Assembly (NCBI GenBank): GCA_045531405.1
Contig: JAZSDX010000042.1
Location: 55,330-119,329 of the forward strand
Length of the DNA stretch: 64,000 nucleotides
Source of the DNA: RGIG4079 sp045531405
GTDB lineage: Bacteria > Bacteroidota > Bacteroidia > Bacteroidales > Muribaculaceae
Direction: 5' to 3'
Position numbers and translations under genes: made by a program. Numbering within the stretch: the first letter of the stretch is position 1; every line of letters begins with the position of its first letter. This document shows positions 45,639-54,984 of this stretch, in pieces. Under the pieces are notes generated by a model that did no database searches, was not told where the DNA came from, and saw only the letters and a list, made by a program, of their open reading frames with translations.

Positions 45639-46937
45639 TTAAAGTTTGCGATTATCTATCACACGTTTGCTCTTGCCTTGGCTACGCTCTATGCTGTTTG
45701 GCTCCATCAAGCGCACATCGGCACTGATTGAAAGCACGCTTTTGAGCTTGTCGGCAAGGCGTTTCTTCATAGCCAACATGCTGCCCACATCGCCGCTGAA
45801 GAAGTCGCGACGCACCTCTACTTGAACCTGCAAAGTGTCGAGATTGTTCACGCGGTCAACAACAAGCATATATTGAGGCTCGAATTCGGGCATTTCGAGA
45901 ATCACGCTTTCCACTTGTGATGGGAACACGTTGATACCACGAATGATGAGCATATCGTCGCTACGTCCCATGATGCGTCCCATGCGCACCGATGTGCGAC
46001 CACAAGCGCAAGTGCCCTCCATAAGCGTACAAAGGTCTTTTGTGCGATAGCGAAGCACTGGCATTCCCTCTTTAGTGAGAGTGGTGAACACCAATTCGCC
46101 TTGAGTGCCATAAGGGAGTTGCTCCAATGTGTCGGGGTTGATGATTTCGGGGAAGAAATGGTCTTCGCAAATGTGAGAGCCGTTTTGTTCTTGACATTCA
46201 TACGACACGCCCGGTCCCATAATCTCGCTCAAGCCATAGATATTATATCCTTTCAATCCTAAGCGTTCTTGAATTTCGGCACGCATATTTTCGGTCCAAG
46301 GCTCGGCACCAAAAGCACCTATGCGCAAGTTTATATCGTCTTTACTCAATCCCATTTTATCGAGCGTTTCGGCAAGATAAAGAGCATAGGAAGGAGTACA
46401 AGCGATGCCTGAAATCTTCAAGTCGCGAATGAGTCGGATATGCTTTTCGGTGTTACCTGTCGAAGTAGGAACCACTGTGGCACCGAGGTTTTCAACACCA
46501 TAGTGAGCGCCAAGACCGCCGGTAAACAAGCCGTAGCCATAACTTACCGAGAAAGTATCGTCGCGAGTCACGCCATAGGCAGTCAAACAGCGAGCCATCA
46601 CCTCAGACCACACCGCCAAGTCCTTGCGAGTGTAACCCACGATTGTGGGGTTACCTGTTGTGCCCGAAGAGGCATGCACACGCACAATCTCCGAGGGAGG
46701 AGCCGCTTGCAACCCGTAGGGATAGTTGTCGCGCAAATCCTGCTTAGTGGTAAAAGGCAATTTCACTATATCGTCAATGCTTCTGATGTCCTCGGGCGAG
46801 AGGTCCATCTCTTGCATCTTATTGCGATAGAAAGGCACGTTGTGATACACATACGTCACCAATTTCTGTAGTCGGCGACTTTGCAACGCGTGCATCTCGT
46901 CGCGGCTCATACATTCTTTGTTAGGATTCCAAATCAT
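45639..46937 (-). CDS. paaK: Phenylacetate-CoA ligase (aryl-acetyl-CoA/arylacetate interconversion)
   Basis: A 432-residue AMP-forming ligase of the PaaK type, starting WNPNKECMSRDEMHALQSRRLQ, with the nucleotide loop HASSGTTGNPTIVGYT, YGLSEIMGPG and MGRSDDMLIIRGINVFPSQVE. It joins phenylacetate or indoleacetate to CoA using ATP. Next to IorAB it more likely works with the oxidoreductase, either making ATP in reverse from arylacetyl-CoA or supplying arylacetyl-CoA for reductive carboxylation to arylpyruvate. Both directions are known in anaerobes; the sequence does not tell which applies. Confidence 0.92.
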   Translation of the reverse strand: MIWNPNKECMSRDEMHALQSRRLQKLVTYVYHNVPFYRNKMQEMDLSPEDIRSIDDIVKLPFTTKQDLRDNYPYGLQAAPPSEIVRVHASSGTTGNPTIVGYTRKDLAVWSEVMARCLTAYGVTRDDTFSVSYGYGLFTGGLGAHYGVENLGATVVPTSTGNTEKHIRLIRDLKISGIACTPSYALYLAETLDKMGLSKDDINLRIGAFGAEPWTENMRAEIQERLGLKGYNIYGLSEIMGPGVSYECQEQNGSHICEDHFFPEIINPDTLEQLPYGTQGELVFTTLTKEGMPVLRYRTKDLCTLMEGTCACGRTSVRMGRIMGRSDDMLIIRGINVFPSQVESVILEMPEFEPQYMLVVDRVNNLDTLQVQVEVRRDFFSGDVGSMLAMKKRLADKLKSVLSISADVRLMEPNSIERSQGKSKRVIDNRKL

Positions 46938-46971
46938 TATTTTATGTATTATGTCATTATTTTTTTCTTAA

Positions 46972-48285
46972 TCAGTTCAATGGATGATCTTCATTAAACG
47001 CCTTCATGCGCTCAGCCATCACATCATATAAGTCATCACGCATACGCGAGGTGCAAGCACGCACACCTTGTTGGTCACTACCTGTGGTTGAGAGCGAAAT
47101 GCTGCTCACGCCATAGTAAAGCAATTCCTTCAACAAGTCGCCGCCACTCATATCGCCATACCCTATGGTGAAGAAAAAGCCGTCGCCCACTTGCTGGGTC
47201 ACATCATAGTCATAAATGATGTGGAAACCATTGTCGGTAAAGATTTTCTTCATTTTTTCGGCACGGCGGGCATATTCGCGAGTATCTTCCACGAAATTGA
47301 TTTTGCCCTCGGTTGACAGGCGCAACATTTCGGCATAGGCATATTGTGTTGAAGCCGTACAGCCCGATGTAATCATATAAAGGATTGAGGCTATCAGCGT
47401 CTGTCCAAACACGCCGGCATCGTTATATCGCTCGGCCAATGCAGGGAAATGGCGGTCAAACAGTTTGTCGCTGATGCAAGTCAATGCCATGCGCTGACCG
47501 GCATAGCTGAATATCTTCGACGACGAAAGCATCAATATATAATTGTCGGTGTAATGTGCCACTGTGGGGGGATAAGGTGGCTCAAACGGATGTCCCATAT
47601 CGGTGCGGAAATCCATGCAGAAATAGGCCAGATCTTCCATCACAATCACATCGTGTTTTGTGGCAAGTTCGCCTATAATTTTCAGCTCGGCATCTTCAAG
47701 GCATATCCATGCCGGATTGTTGGGGTTGGAGTAAACGATAGCCGCGATATCACCATCGGCCAACATGCTCTCCAACTTGTCGCGCAACGCTTCGCCACGA
47801 TAGTTATAGATGTCAAATTCAACCCATTCGGCACCAATAATACGCAACTGCGACTTCTGAATAGGGAAACCGGGGTCGATAAACAACACCTTGTTTTTGC
47901 CCGGAGTGCGTTGTGTGCAAGCGATAAACGAGCCATACGACCCTGCCACGCTGCCCACTGTGGGAACACACGCACGAGCCGAGATGTCAACATTGAGAAA
48001 CGCTTTGACAAATCGCGATGCCTCATGCTTCAACTCAGGCACACCGGCTGCCGCAGGATATTGCGAACCCACACCACGGTCGAGTGCGGCTTTCTCAGCC
48101 TCTACGCCCAGTTGGTTTACAGGCAAGCCGGGCGAACCTTGGTCCATGCGTATAAATGGTATTCCGGTCTCTTTCTCAAGATATTGCGCCACAAGAAGCA
48201 CTTCGCCAATGGTAGCTTTCGACAAGTCGGCGATGTGAAGTTCTTTCACAGCCTTTTCCACCAACTCTTCACTGAATATTTTCAT
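46972..48285 (-). CDS. PLP-dependent class I/II aminotransferase, probably aromatic
   Basis: A 437-residue fold-type I aminotransferase with AIVYSNPNNPAWICLEDAEL (Asn/Pro region), VMEDLAYFCMDF with the PLP Asp/Tyr, and LMLSSSKIFSYAGQRMAL with the Schiff-base Lys. The C terminus is typical of the class. It lies between iorB and paaK and would convert aromatic amino acids to arylpyruvates for IorAB, or the reverse. Aromatic specificity is inferred from its neighbours. Confidence 0.87.
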   Translation of the reverse strand: MKIFSEELVEKAVKELHIADLSKATIGEVLLVAQYLEKETGIPFIRMDQGSPGLPVNQLGVEAEKAALDRGVGSQYPAAAGVPELKHEASRFVKAFLNVDISARACVPTVGSVAGSYGSFIACTQRTPGKNKVLFIDPGFPIQKSQLRIIGAEWVEFDIYNYRGEALRDKLESMLADGDIAAIVYSNPNNPAWICLEDAELKIIGELATKHDVIVMEDLAYFCMDFRTDMGHPFEPPYPPTVAHYTDNYILMLSSSKIFSYAGQRMALTCISDKLFDRHFPALAERYNDAGVFGQTLIASILYMITSGCTASTQYAYAEMLRLSTEGKINFVEDTREYARRAEKMKKIFTDNGFHIIYDYDVTQQVGDGFFFTIGYGDMSGGDLLKELLYYGVSSISLSTTGSDQQGVRACTSRMRDDLYDVMAERMKAFNEDHPLN

Positions 48286-48299
48286 CGTTTTTTGAGTCT

Positions 48300-48875
48300 T
48301 TATTTCACTGCATTCAACCCCAAGTCAAATGCTTGTTGGTTCATTTCCACTATCTTTTCACCCTTCGATGCAAACACGCGTGCGATGCTTTCACGCAACT
48401 GCTCAGGAGTGAGAATCTCAATATAACGAGCCGCCATGCCAAGCAATATCACATTGGCACTCTTTGGCATATTGTTCTCTTTGGCTACATCGTCGATGAG
48501 TAACGCTGCCACATGAGGCAAGCCGTTGAGTTCGTTCATCAATGCCTCATCTTCGGGATAGTTGGGTATATTTTTGAATGGGTGCGAAGAGGTTACCACC
48601 CACCCATCACCATTGAGATACGACACATAACGCAACGCTTCCATAGGCTCCATCGAGATAATCAAATCGGCAGCACCTTCCTTTATCAAGTCGGAATAAA
48701 TCTCATCGGTCGATAATCGAAGGTTTGACTGCACATCGCCACCACGTTGGCTCATGCCATGCACTTCGGCTTGTTTGAGGCTCAACCCTGCCACCGCAGC
48801 GGCATCACCTATGATTGTGGCAATGGTGAGGATTCCTTGACCTCCCACGCCGGCTAATATTATATCTTTTTTCAT
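48300..48875 (-). CDS. iorB: Indolepyruvate oxidoreductase subunit beta
   Basis: A 191-residue gamma-type 2-oxoacid oxidoreductase subunit: DIILAGVGGQGILTIATIIG at the start and SQRGGDVQSNLRLS, matching IorB. It overlaps the iorA stop by 4 bp. With IorA it oxidatively decarboxylates arylpyruvates to arylacetyl-CoA. Confidence 0.92.
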   Translation of the reverse strand: MKKDIILAGVGGQGILTIATIIGDAAAVAGLSLKQAEVHGMSQRGGDVQSNLRLSTDEIYSDLIKEGAADLIISMEPMEALRYVSYLNGDGWVVTSSHPFKNIPNYPEDEALMNELNGLPHVAALLIDDVAKENNMPKSANVILLGMAARYIEILTPEQLRESIARVFASKGEKIVEMNQQAFDLGLNAVK

Positions 48876-50467
48876 TGCTGTGCCTTTTTTTGACGAAGTT
48901 TGCGACTAAGGGTCTGGATACATTCACGACGAGGAATTATCACCGACACCCCTTTATATTCAATCTCTTCACGAATGATGCGAGTGATTTCCTCCATATT
49001 TTTAGGTAGAGGCACCACTACACGCACATGCTCAGGCTCTACACCAAGTCCGAGGCATATTGCCTCAAACTTGTTTGTCCCTGCCGAGTCTTGACCTCCG
49101 GTCATCGCTGTTGTGAGGTTATCTGAAATCACCACTGTGATATTCGCTTTGTCGTTTACGGCATCGAGCAAGCCTGTCATGCCCGAGTGGGTGAATGTAG
49201 AGTCACCGATAACGGCAATAGCGGGGAACACACCTGCATCGGCAGCACCCTTGGCCATTGTGATTGAAGCGCCCATATCCACGCAGCTGTCGATAGCGCG
49301 GAATGGAGGTAATGCGCCAAGTGTGTAGCAACCAATGTCGCCAAAGATGCGAGCATCGGCATATTCGGCAGCCACTTTGTTGAGTGCGTCATACACATCG
49401 CGGTGTCCGCAACCTTGACACAACGCCGGTGGACGTGGCATCACATTTTGTGCCGCGGCAAACGCTTGTGGAAGTTCCACACCGAGAGCCTCACCCACAC
49501 AATCGGGAGTCAGCTCGCCCATGCGGGGAAGGTCGCCGGTCAATCGGCCCTTCAACACATAGCCCGCTCCGAGCAAACCTTTCACTTGCTCTTCAACCAA
49601 TGGCTGACCATCTTCGGCCACAAGCAAAGAGTCACACTCTTGTGCCAACGCCTTAATTGTAGCTTCGGGGATAGGATATTGCGAAACCTTCAACACTTTC
49701 ACACCAAGTTGTTGAGGGTTGTTTTCCATTACATAGTTATAAGCGATACCACACGCCACTACACCCAGACGAGCCTTGCCTTCGGCCGCCACTGTCTTGT
49801 TATAAGGCGAAGCTTCGGCACTTGCCAATAGTTGTGGTTGCTTTTCAACCAATGAAGCATATTGACGGCGTGCATTGCCGGGCAACAACACCCAATGAGT
49901 GCGTTCATTATCGGGATTAAGCGCATTTTGAGCCACAGGAGCCTTCACCTCTACCCCGGCACGCGAGTGAGCCAATCGGGTCACAACACGCATCAACACG
50001 GGCAATCGCAACTGCTCCGATAGTTCGTAGGCATATCGCATCATCTCATAAGCCTCTTGTTGCGAAGATGGCTCAAGAATGGGTATCATAGTGAATTTGC
50101 CATAAAAGCGTGAGTCTTGCTCATTTTGCGATGAGTGCATCGAGGGGTCATCGGCTGCAAGCACCACCAATCCGCCATTCACTCCGGTGATACCCGAATT
50201 GACAAACGCATCGGCTGCCACATTCATTCCCACATGCTTCATACACACAAGCGCACGCTTGCCGGCATACGACATTCCCAACGCCGCCTCCATAGCAGTC
50301 TTTTCGTTGGTACACCAACGGCTACGCACCTCAGGAGCATTAGCCTGGATATATTCGGTGATTTCGGTCGATGGAGTGCCGGGATAGGCATACACACCGC
50401 TAATGCCGGCATGCACAGCTCCCAATGCTATTGCTTCATCGCCCAATAAAAGTTTACGTTCTATCAT
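48872..50467 (-). CDS. iorA: Indolepyruvate oxidoreductase subunit alpha, without the ferredoxin domain
   Basis: A 531-residue TPP-dependent 2-oxoacid oxidoreductase: LLLGDEAIALGAVHAG and GVYAYPGTPSTEITEY (pyrimidine-binding part), CQGCGHRDVYDALNKV and GDIGCYTLG, then GDSTFTHSGMTGLLDAV as the TPP/Mg site. Archaeal IorA proteins carry a C-terminal ferredoxin-like domain with two [4Fe-4S] Cys sets; here the protein stops at KLRQKKAQQ soon after the TPP half, so electrons must pass differently. First of the tight iorA-iorB pair. Confidence 0.92.
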   Translation of the reverse strand: MIERKLLLGDEAIALGAVHAGISGVYAYPGTPSTEITEYIQANAPEVRSRWCTNEKTAMEAALGMSYAGKRALVCMKHVGMNVAADAFVNSGITGVNGGLVVLAADDPSMHSSQNEQDSRFYGKFTMIPILEPSSQQEAYEMMRYAYELSEQLRLPVLMRVVTRLAHSRAGVEVKAPVAQNALNPDNERTHWVLLPGNARRQYASLVEKQPQLLASAEASPYNKTVAAEGKARLGVVACGIAYNYVMENNPQQLGVKVLKVSQYPIPEATIKALAQECDSLLVAEDGQPLVEEQVKGLLGAGYVLKGRLTGDLPRMGELTPDCVGEALGVELPQAFAAAQNVMPRPPALCQGCGHRDVYDALNKVAAEYADARIFGDIGCYTLGALPPFRAIDSCVDMGASITMAKGAADAGVFPAIAVIGDSTFTHSGMTGLLDAVNDKANITVVISDNLTTAMTGGQDSAGTNKFEAICLGLGVEPEHVRVVVPLPKNMEEITRIIREEIEYKGVSVIIPRRECIQTLSRKLRQKKAQQ

Positions 50468-50490
50468 AATCTTTCTATATTTATTCTGTA

Positions 50491-51243
50491 TTAAATGTCG
50501 GCATCGTTAAGAGCCGGGAATTTCTCACGGAAAGCCTCCAACATAGGCATATCCACCTCAGCCGAAGCCTCACATTCTTCATTCATGGCACACGACGCTA
50601 TTGTTTTGCCATAAGGGTCGATAATCACACTGCCACCGCAGTAATCGCATGTAGGGTCGGTTCCCACACGGTTCACCCCTGCCACATAACATTGGTTTTC
50701 GATAGCACGAGCCACCAACAAGGCGCTCCATGCTCCCACTCGAGGAGTGGGCCAACTTGCCACATAAAGAATCATATCATAATCGCCATGATTGCGCGAC
50801 CAGATGGGGAAACGCAAATCGTAGCACACCTCAAGCAAAATGCGCACTCCTTTCCACTCGACAATCACTCGACGGTCGCCGGCTGTGAATCGTTTATCTT
50901 CTCCACCATAGGTAAATAAGTGCTTTTTGTCATAAAAAGTTACCGAGCCGTCGGGTTTAACAAAATAGAATCGATTGTAGTATTTACCCTCTTGCTCTAC
51001 AGCAACACTCCCTGCGATTGCAGCATTGATTGCAGTAGCCTTTTGTTTCATCCATTTGAGAGTATCGCTATCAGCGCTTTCCGCAATACCTTCGGGATGA
51101 ATACAAAAACCGGTTGAAAACATTTCGGGTAACACATAGAGGTCTGCCCCCGGATTTCTGTCAATAGCCTCATCGGCACGAGACAGATTGAGCTTCGCAT
51201 CAGCCCACTCAATATTGCGTTGTAGTATCGTTATTTTCATCAT
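50491..51243 (-). CDS. Nitrilase-superfamily amidohydrolase (omega-amidase/YafV-like)
   Basis: A 250-residue protein with the Glu-Lys-Cys triad of the nitrilase fold: Glu in YVLPEMFSTGF, Lys in FYDKKHLFTYGGED and Cys in ILLEVCYDLRFPIWSRN. The length and FSTGF match the omega-amidase group that hydrolyses alpha-ketoglutaramate or similar amides formed by glutamine transaminases. It is first in the operon with iorAB and the aminotransferase, which fits removal of a transamination by-product. Confidence 0.87.
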   Translation of the reverse strand: MMKITILQRNIEWADAKLNLSRADEAIDRNPGADLYVLPEMFSTGFCIHPEGIAESADSDTLKWMKQKATAINAAIAGSVAVEQEGKYYNRFYFVKPDGSVTFYDKKHLFTYGGEDKRFTAGDRRVIVEWKGVRILLEVCYDLRFPIWSRNHGDYDMILYVASWPTPRVGAWSALLVARAIENQCYVAGVNRVGTDPTCDYCGGSVIIDPYGKTIASCAMNEECEASAEVDMPMLEAFREKFPALNDADI

Positions 51244-51260
51244 ATATATCTTTTACTTTG

Positions 51261-51268
51261 CAAATATA
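51261..51268 (-). promoter_or_regulatory. -7 box for the iorA operon
   Basis: On the minus strand TATATTTG matches the Bacteroidetes -7 consensus, 17 bp before the nitrilase ATG. A -33 element is not well spaced. Confidence 0.5.
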
Positions 51269-51331
51269 ACAAATCTCACCCTAAAATCATAACAATTTGA
51301 CAATAAAAACACAAAAACACTCACAATTTGC

Positions 51332-51369
51332 AACCACGCCATCTTTTTAGTCAAAAAGATGGCGTGGTT
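51332..51369. terminator. Long perfect hairpin between the GH13 gene and the iorA operon
   Basis: The arms AACCACGCCATCTTTTT and AAAAAGATGGCGTGGTT pair perfectly over 17 bp with a 4-base loop (AGTC). It lies 35 bp past the stop codon of the minus-strand GH13 gene. There is no T run after the stem, but the T5 within the stem could help. It is probably a terminator. Confidence 0.55.
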
Positions 51370-51404
51370 ATACAATAACAGAAGAAAAATTATTTCCTAT
51401 TGCA

Positions 51405-53105
51405 TTAATTTCTCTTTATTATGGCAATGTTGTTTTCATATCGAGGGAACGACACCATTCCGCCGTTTACAATCGAGGCTTGTCCAGTATATAATTCAAT
51501 TACTTTCTCTCCATCGGCAAATTCACCACCAAGGCTAATACTTTGCCCTTCAATTGGTTCCACTCTGATAATAAGTTTATCTTTTTCATTATAGCGCACA
51601 CATGTGTGGGTATCAATAGTGCGTTGGCGACCTATTCCAATCACCGTATTTTCACGGCGTATTTTCCCAAGACACTGGAAATGGTTTAGCAGATTGTCAT
51701 CAACTTCATTCCAATCCATATCGGAACGAAAAGCTTGATCACTATCAATATTAAATCGCGCATCGCTAAGTTTTCGACCCGATTCGTCACCATAAAATAT
51801 TTGAGCCACACCGGGAGCTAACAATAGTGTTGTAGCACAATCTATCATATTATCCATATCAGCATCGCGATGATATGAATTATTGAGATAACTAAATGGG
51901 TGCCAATCATTATGAGCAGCTACACTATCTGCATAGGCTTGCCAAGTGTAAACAATTCCGTCTAAATCACCCTGTTTGGGGAAATAGGAATTCACCATGC
52001 TTGAAAATCCAGCGGCAGCATATTGTGGTTTATAATCAATCGAAACACAATCAAAATCTCCAGTCATATAAAACTTGTCGATCCATGTCGATGCCACATC
52101 TTCGGGGTGAGCAGCCCTCCATTTCTCAAGAGCCGTATTGCAAGCGTCGTTAAGTTCTTTCCAACGATATAAGTTTACATTCTCAACGATATCACAACGA
52201 AATCCATCGATTCCAAATTCCTCTACCCACGAAGTAATCCATGCTATAACATATTGCATCGGATACCACTTGCGATCTTTGCGCAGATTTCGCGCTGAAG
52301 GGTTTACCCAAGCATCATTGGCTTTACCCTCTTGTTTCCATTTGAGTTTGAGAAAATCGGGGATTTTTACCGGCTCATTGCTTTCATCTTTAAAATCGGG
52401 CAGTCCAAATAATGTGGCTTCGAGCGGATTGTTTTCGTCCCAATCCTCGTCGGGCATACGCACCCAACCATAATCATACCACCCATTCCATTTGTGGCGA
52501 TCTGCAAAGAAATCATCAAAACTCCATTCGCGTATATGCTGAACAGCCTCCTGTTCGGTCAACCCCGTTTCAGCAAAGCCATATTGCACAGCATCAAGCA
52601 GTGTGGGATAACCGGGGTCATTCAGATTTGCTCCAAGCATCACCCTAATACCTTGCGAATGCAACGTATTGACCAACTCTCGAAACTCTTCAACCGTTCC
52701 GTAATTTTTATCTATTTGCGTATAGTCGAGCGGATAATATCCATGATAACCATAATGAGGAAAATCATTAATTGCACCACTGCCCGTCATCCAACCATGG
52801 ATTTGTTCATAGACATCGGTCATCCACACCACATCTACTCCTAAATTGGTAAAATAGCCCTCCTTAGCCTTTTGAAGCATACCCTTGAAATCTCCACCAT
52901 GAAATGTGGCAGCATTTAGTTGCTCACTGCCATAATCAACTATCCTTCCATAATTGACATCATTGGTGGAATCGCCATTACAAAATCTATCGGTAATCAC
53001 AAAATAAACCGTGGCATTACCCCATTCAAAATCCTTTGCCGATGCAATTGTCATACCCTGCAAAGCAAAAAGACTCAACAAAACATAAAGTATCCTATTT
53101 CTCAT
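51405..53105 (-). CDS. GH13 alpha-amylase-like secreted protein with degraded catalytic motifs
   Basis: A 566-residue protein with a signal peptide (1-23) and the full GH13 layout (VYFVITDRFCNGD, HGGDFKGM, YHGYYPLDYTQID). Of the four conserved regions, II keeps the nucleophile (GIDGFRCDIVENV, D305). Region I, normally D-V-x-x-N-H, reads GANLND (158-163). Region III, normally with the acid Glu, reads MTGDFD with D350. Region IV, normally N/S-H-D, reads NNSYHRD (408-414). It may be a binding or sensor protein rather than an amylase. Its fold is certain; activity is doubtful. Confidence 0.85.
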   Translation of the reverse strand: MRNRILYVLLSLFALQGMTIASAKDFEWGNATVYFVITDRFCNGDSTNDVNYGRIVDYGSEQLNAATFHGGDFKGMLQKAKEGYFTNLGVDVVWMTDVYEQIHGWMTGSGAINDFPHYGYHGYYPLDYTQIDKNYGTVEEFRELVNTLHSQGIRVMLGANLNDPGYPTLLDAVQYGFAETGLTEQEAVQHIREWSFDDFFADRHKWNGWYDYGWVRMPDEDWDENNPLEATLFGLPDFKDESNEPVKIPDFLKLKWKQEGKANDAWVNPSARNLRKDRKWYPMQYVIAWITSWVEEFGIDGFRCDIVENVNLYRWKELNDACNTALEKWRAAHPEDVASTWIDKFYMTGDFDCVSIDYKPQYAAAGFSSMVNSYFPKQGDLDGIVYTWQAYADSVAAHNDWHPFSYLNNSYHRDADMDNMIDCATTLLLAPGVAQIFYGDESGRKLSDARFNIDSDQAFRSDMDWNEVDDNLLNHFQCLGKIRRENTVIGIGRQRTIDTHTCVRYNEKDKLIIRVEPIEGQSISLGGEFADGEKVIELYTGQASIVNGGMVSFPRYENNIAIIKRN

Positions 53106-53121
53106 CTCAAATATTTTTTAG

Positions 53122-53153
53122 CAAAAATAATACTTCAACCACACATACACAAT
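53122..53153 (-). promoter_or_regulatory. Promoter of the GH13 gene
   Basis: On the minus strand ATTG (53150-53153), 20 bp, then TATTTTTG (53122-53129), a full -7 match with a near-consensus -33, 17 bp before the ATG at 53105. Confidence 0.6.
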
Positions 53154-53307
53154 ACTTATCTTCAAGGATGTTTTTGTTTTATCGTAATACATTTACATTA
53201 CAAGTTTCAATTATCCTGGTCTCGCTACGTTGAGCCATCCGGGGTTTCAATCCTCAATTTTTCAATTTCCTTTTTCCCTTCTCCTTTTTCATTTTTCTAC
53301 GTTATCA

Positions 53308-53339
53308 ATTGTGAGTTTTGTTGCAAATTTCTATATTTG
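53308..53339 (+). promoter_or_regulatory. Promoter of the glutamine synthetase gene
   Basis: ATTG (53308-53311), 20 bp, TATATTTG (53332-53339) gives a near-consensus Bacteroidetes promoter, 45 bp before the ATG at 53385. The rest of the 280-bp gap from 53105 shows no other gene. Confidence 0.6.
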
Positions 53340-53384
53340 CAAATTGAAATCTCATATGACAATTTACAATAAACATAATATATT

Positions 53385-54887
53385 ATGGATAAAGAACTCG
53401 CTTTGAACCCTAATAGGGTTGTGGCTTATCTCGGTAAACCTGCCAAAGAATTTACCAAAGCCGACATTATTCGCTTTATCAGCGAAAACGAAATTCGCAT
53501 GGTTAACTTCATGTATCCTGCCGGCGATGGACGTTTGAAAACTTTGAATTTTGTGATTAACAATTTGGCTTATCTCGATGCTATCCTCACTTGTGGTGAA
53601 CGCGTTGACGGTTCAAGCCTTTTCCCATTTATCGAAGCAGGAAGTAGCGACCTTTATGTGTTGCCTCGTTTCTCAACTGCGTTCCTCGACCCATTTGCCG
53701 AAATTCCTACCCTTTCAATGCTCTGCTCTTACTTCAACAAAGATGGCGAACCTCTTGAAAGTTCTCCTGAAAACACTCTTCACAAAGCTTGCAAGGCATT
53801 CAACGAAGTTACAGGCATGGAGTTCCAAGCAATGGGCGAATTGGAATACTACGTTATCGCTCCCGATGACGAAATGTTCCCCGCTACCGACCAAAAAGGA
53901 TATCACGAATCGGCTCCATACGCAAAATTCAACGAGTTCCGCACTCAATGTATGGCTTACATCGCTCAGGCAGGTGGTCAAATCAAATACGGGCACTCTG
54001 AAGTGGGCAACTTCACTATCGACGGTATGATTTATGAGCAAAACGAAATTGAGTTCTTGCCTGTAAATGCCAAAGATGCTGCCGACCAACTTATGGTGGC
54101 TAAATGGATTATTCGCAATCTCGCATATCAATTGGGCTACGACATCACTTTCGCTCCAAAAATCACTGTGGGCAAAGCCGGTTCAGGTCTCCACGTTCAC
54201 ATGCGTATCGTGAAAGATGGTCAAAACCAAATGCTCGACGGCGGCGTGCTATCAGCTACTGCTCGCAAAGCAATCGCCGGAATGATGGAACTCGCTCCTT
54301 CAATCACTGCGTTTGGTAACACTAACCCAACATCATACTTCCGTCTTGTGCCTCATCAAGAAGCTCCTACTAATGTATGCTGGGGCGATCGCAACCGTTC
54401 GGTATTGGTACGCGTGCCACTCGGATGGGCTGCAAAAACTGATATGTGCCAACTTGCCAATCCTCTTGAAGCTCCAAGCAACTACGACACTACTCAAAAA
54501 CAAACTGTCGAAATGCGTTCTCCAGACGGTTCTGCCGACGTATACCAACTCATTGCAGGTCTTGCAGTAGCTTGTCGTTATGGATTTGAGCTTGACAACG
54601 CATTGGAAATCGCCGAAAAAACTTACGTGAACGTAAACATTCACAAAGAAGAAAATGCCGACAAACTCAAATCATTGGATCAACTCCCCGATAGCTGTGC
54701 TGCATCGGCTGACTGTCTCGAACGTCAACGCGAAGTATTTGAAAAATACAACGTATTCAGCCCAGCGATGATCAATGGCATTATCAACAAACTCCGTTCT
54801 TACAACGACCTCACCCTACGCAAAGATATCGAGGGCAACAACGAAGAAATGCTCAACATCGTAAAACGTTACTTCCACTGCGGTTAA
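53385..54887 (+). CDS. glnA: Type I glutamine synthetase family protein
   Basis: A 500-residue enzyme with the glutamine-synthetase landmarks: YPAGDGRLKTLNFV and DGSSLFPFIEAGSSDL (N-terminal beta-grasp part), GELEYYV with the first metal Glu, NEIEFLPV, KAGSGLHVHM with the metal His, and RVPLGWAAKT/VEMRSPDGS near the end. It makes glutamine from glutamate and ammonia with ATP. Length (500) and the many basic-flanked inserts are typical of the Bacteroidetes short form, distinct from the roughly 700-residue GSIII. I see no clear adenylylation Tyr motif. Codon use is less AT-rich, as in other host genes. Confidence 0.87.
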   Translation: MDKELALNPNRVVAYLGKPAKEFTKADIIRFISENEIRMVNFMYPAGDGRLKTLNFVINNLAYLDAILTCGERVDGSSLFPFIEAGSSDLYVLPRFSTAFLDPFAEIPTLSMLCSYFNKDGEPLESSPENTLHKACKAFNEVTGMEFQAMGELEYYVIAPDDEMFPATDQKGYHESAPYAKFNEFRTQCMAYIAQAGGQIKYGHSEVGNFTIDGMIYEQNEIEFLPVNAKDAADQLMVAKWIIRNLAYQLGYDITFAPKITVGKAGSGLHVHMRIVKDGQNQMLDGGVLSATARKAIAGMMELAPSITAFGNTNPTSYFRLVPHQEAPTNVCWGDRNRSVLVRVPLGWAAKTDMCQLANPLEAPSNYDTTQKQTVEMRSPDGSADVYQLIAGLAVACRYGFELDNALEIAEKTYVNVNIHKEENADKLKSLDQLPDSCAASADCLERQREVFEKYNVFSPAMINGIINKLRSYNDLTLRKDIEGNNEEMLNIVKRYFHCG

Positions 54888-54908
54888 TCGACAAGACATA
54901 TCTAACAA

Positions 54909-54948
54909 CAATCAAAGGGAGCCCCACCTGGAGCTCCCTTTTGATTGT
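54909..54948 (+). terminator. Rho-independent terminator after glnA
   Basis: CAATCAAAGGGAGC on the left pairs with GCTCCCTTTTGATTG on the right, one bulge, around a short CCCACCTGGA loop. It follows the glnA stop by about 20 bp and precedes the convergent antitoxin gene at 54985. Confidence 0.8.
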
Positions 54949-54984
54949 TATCGTTTGACTATACTGCTTAATTCTCAGTCCAAA

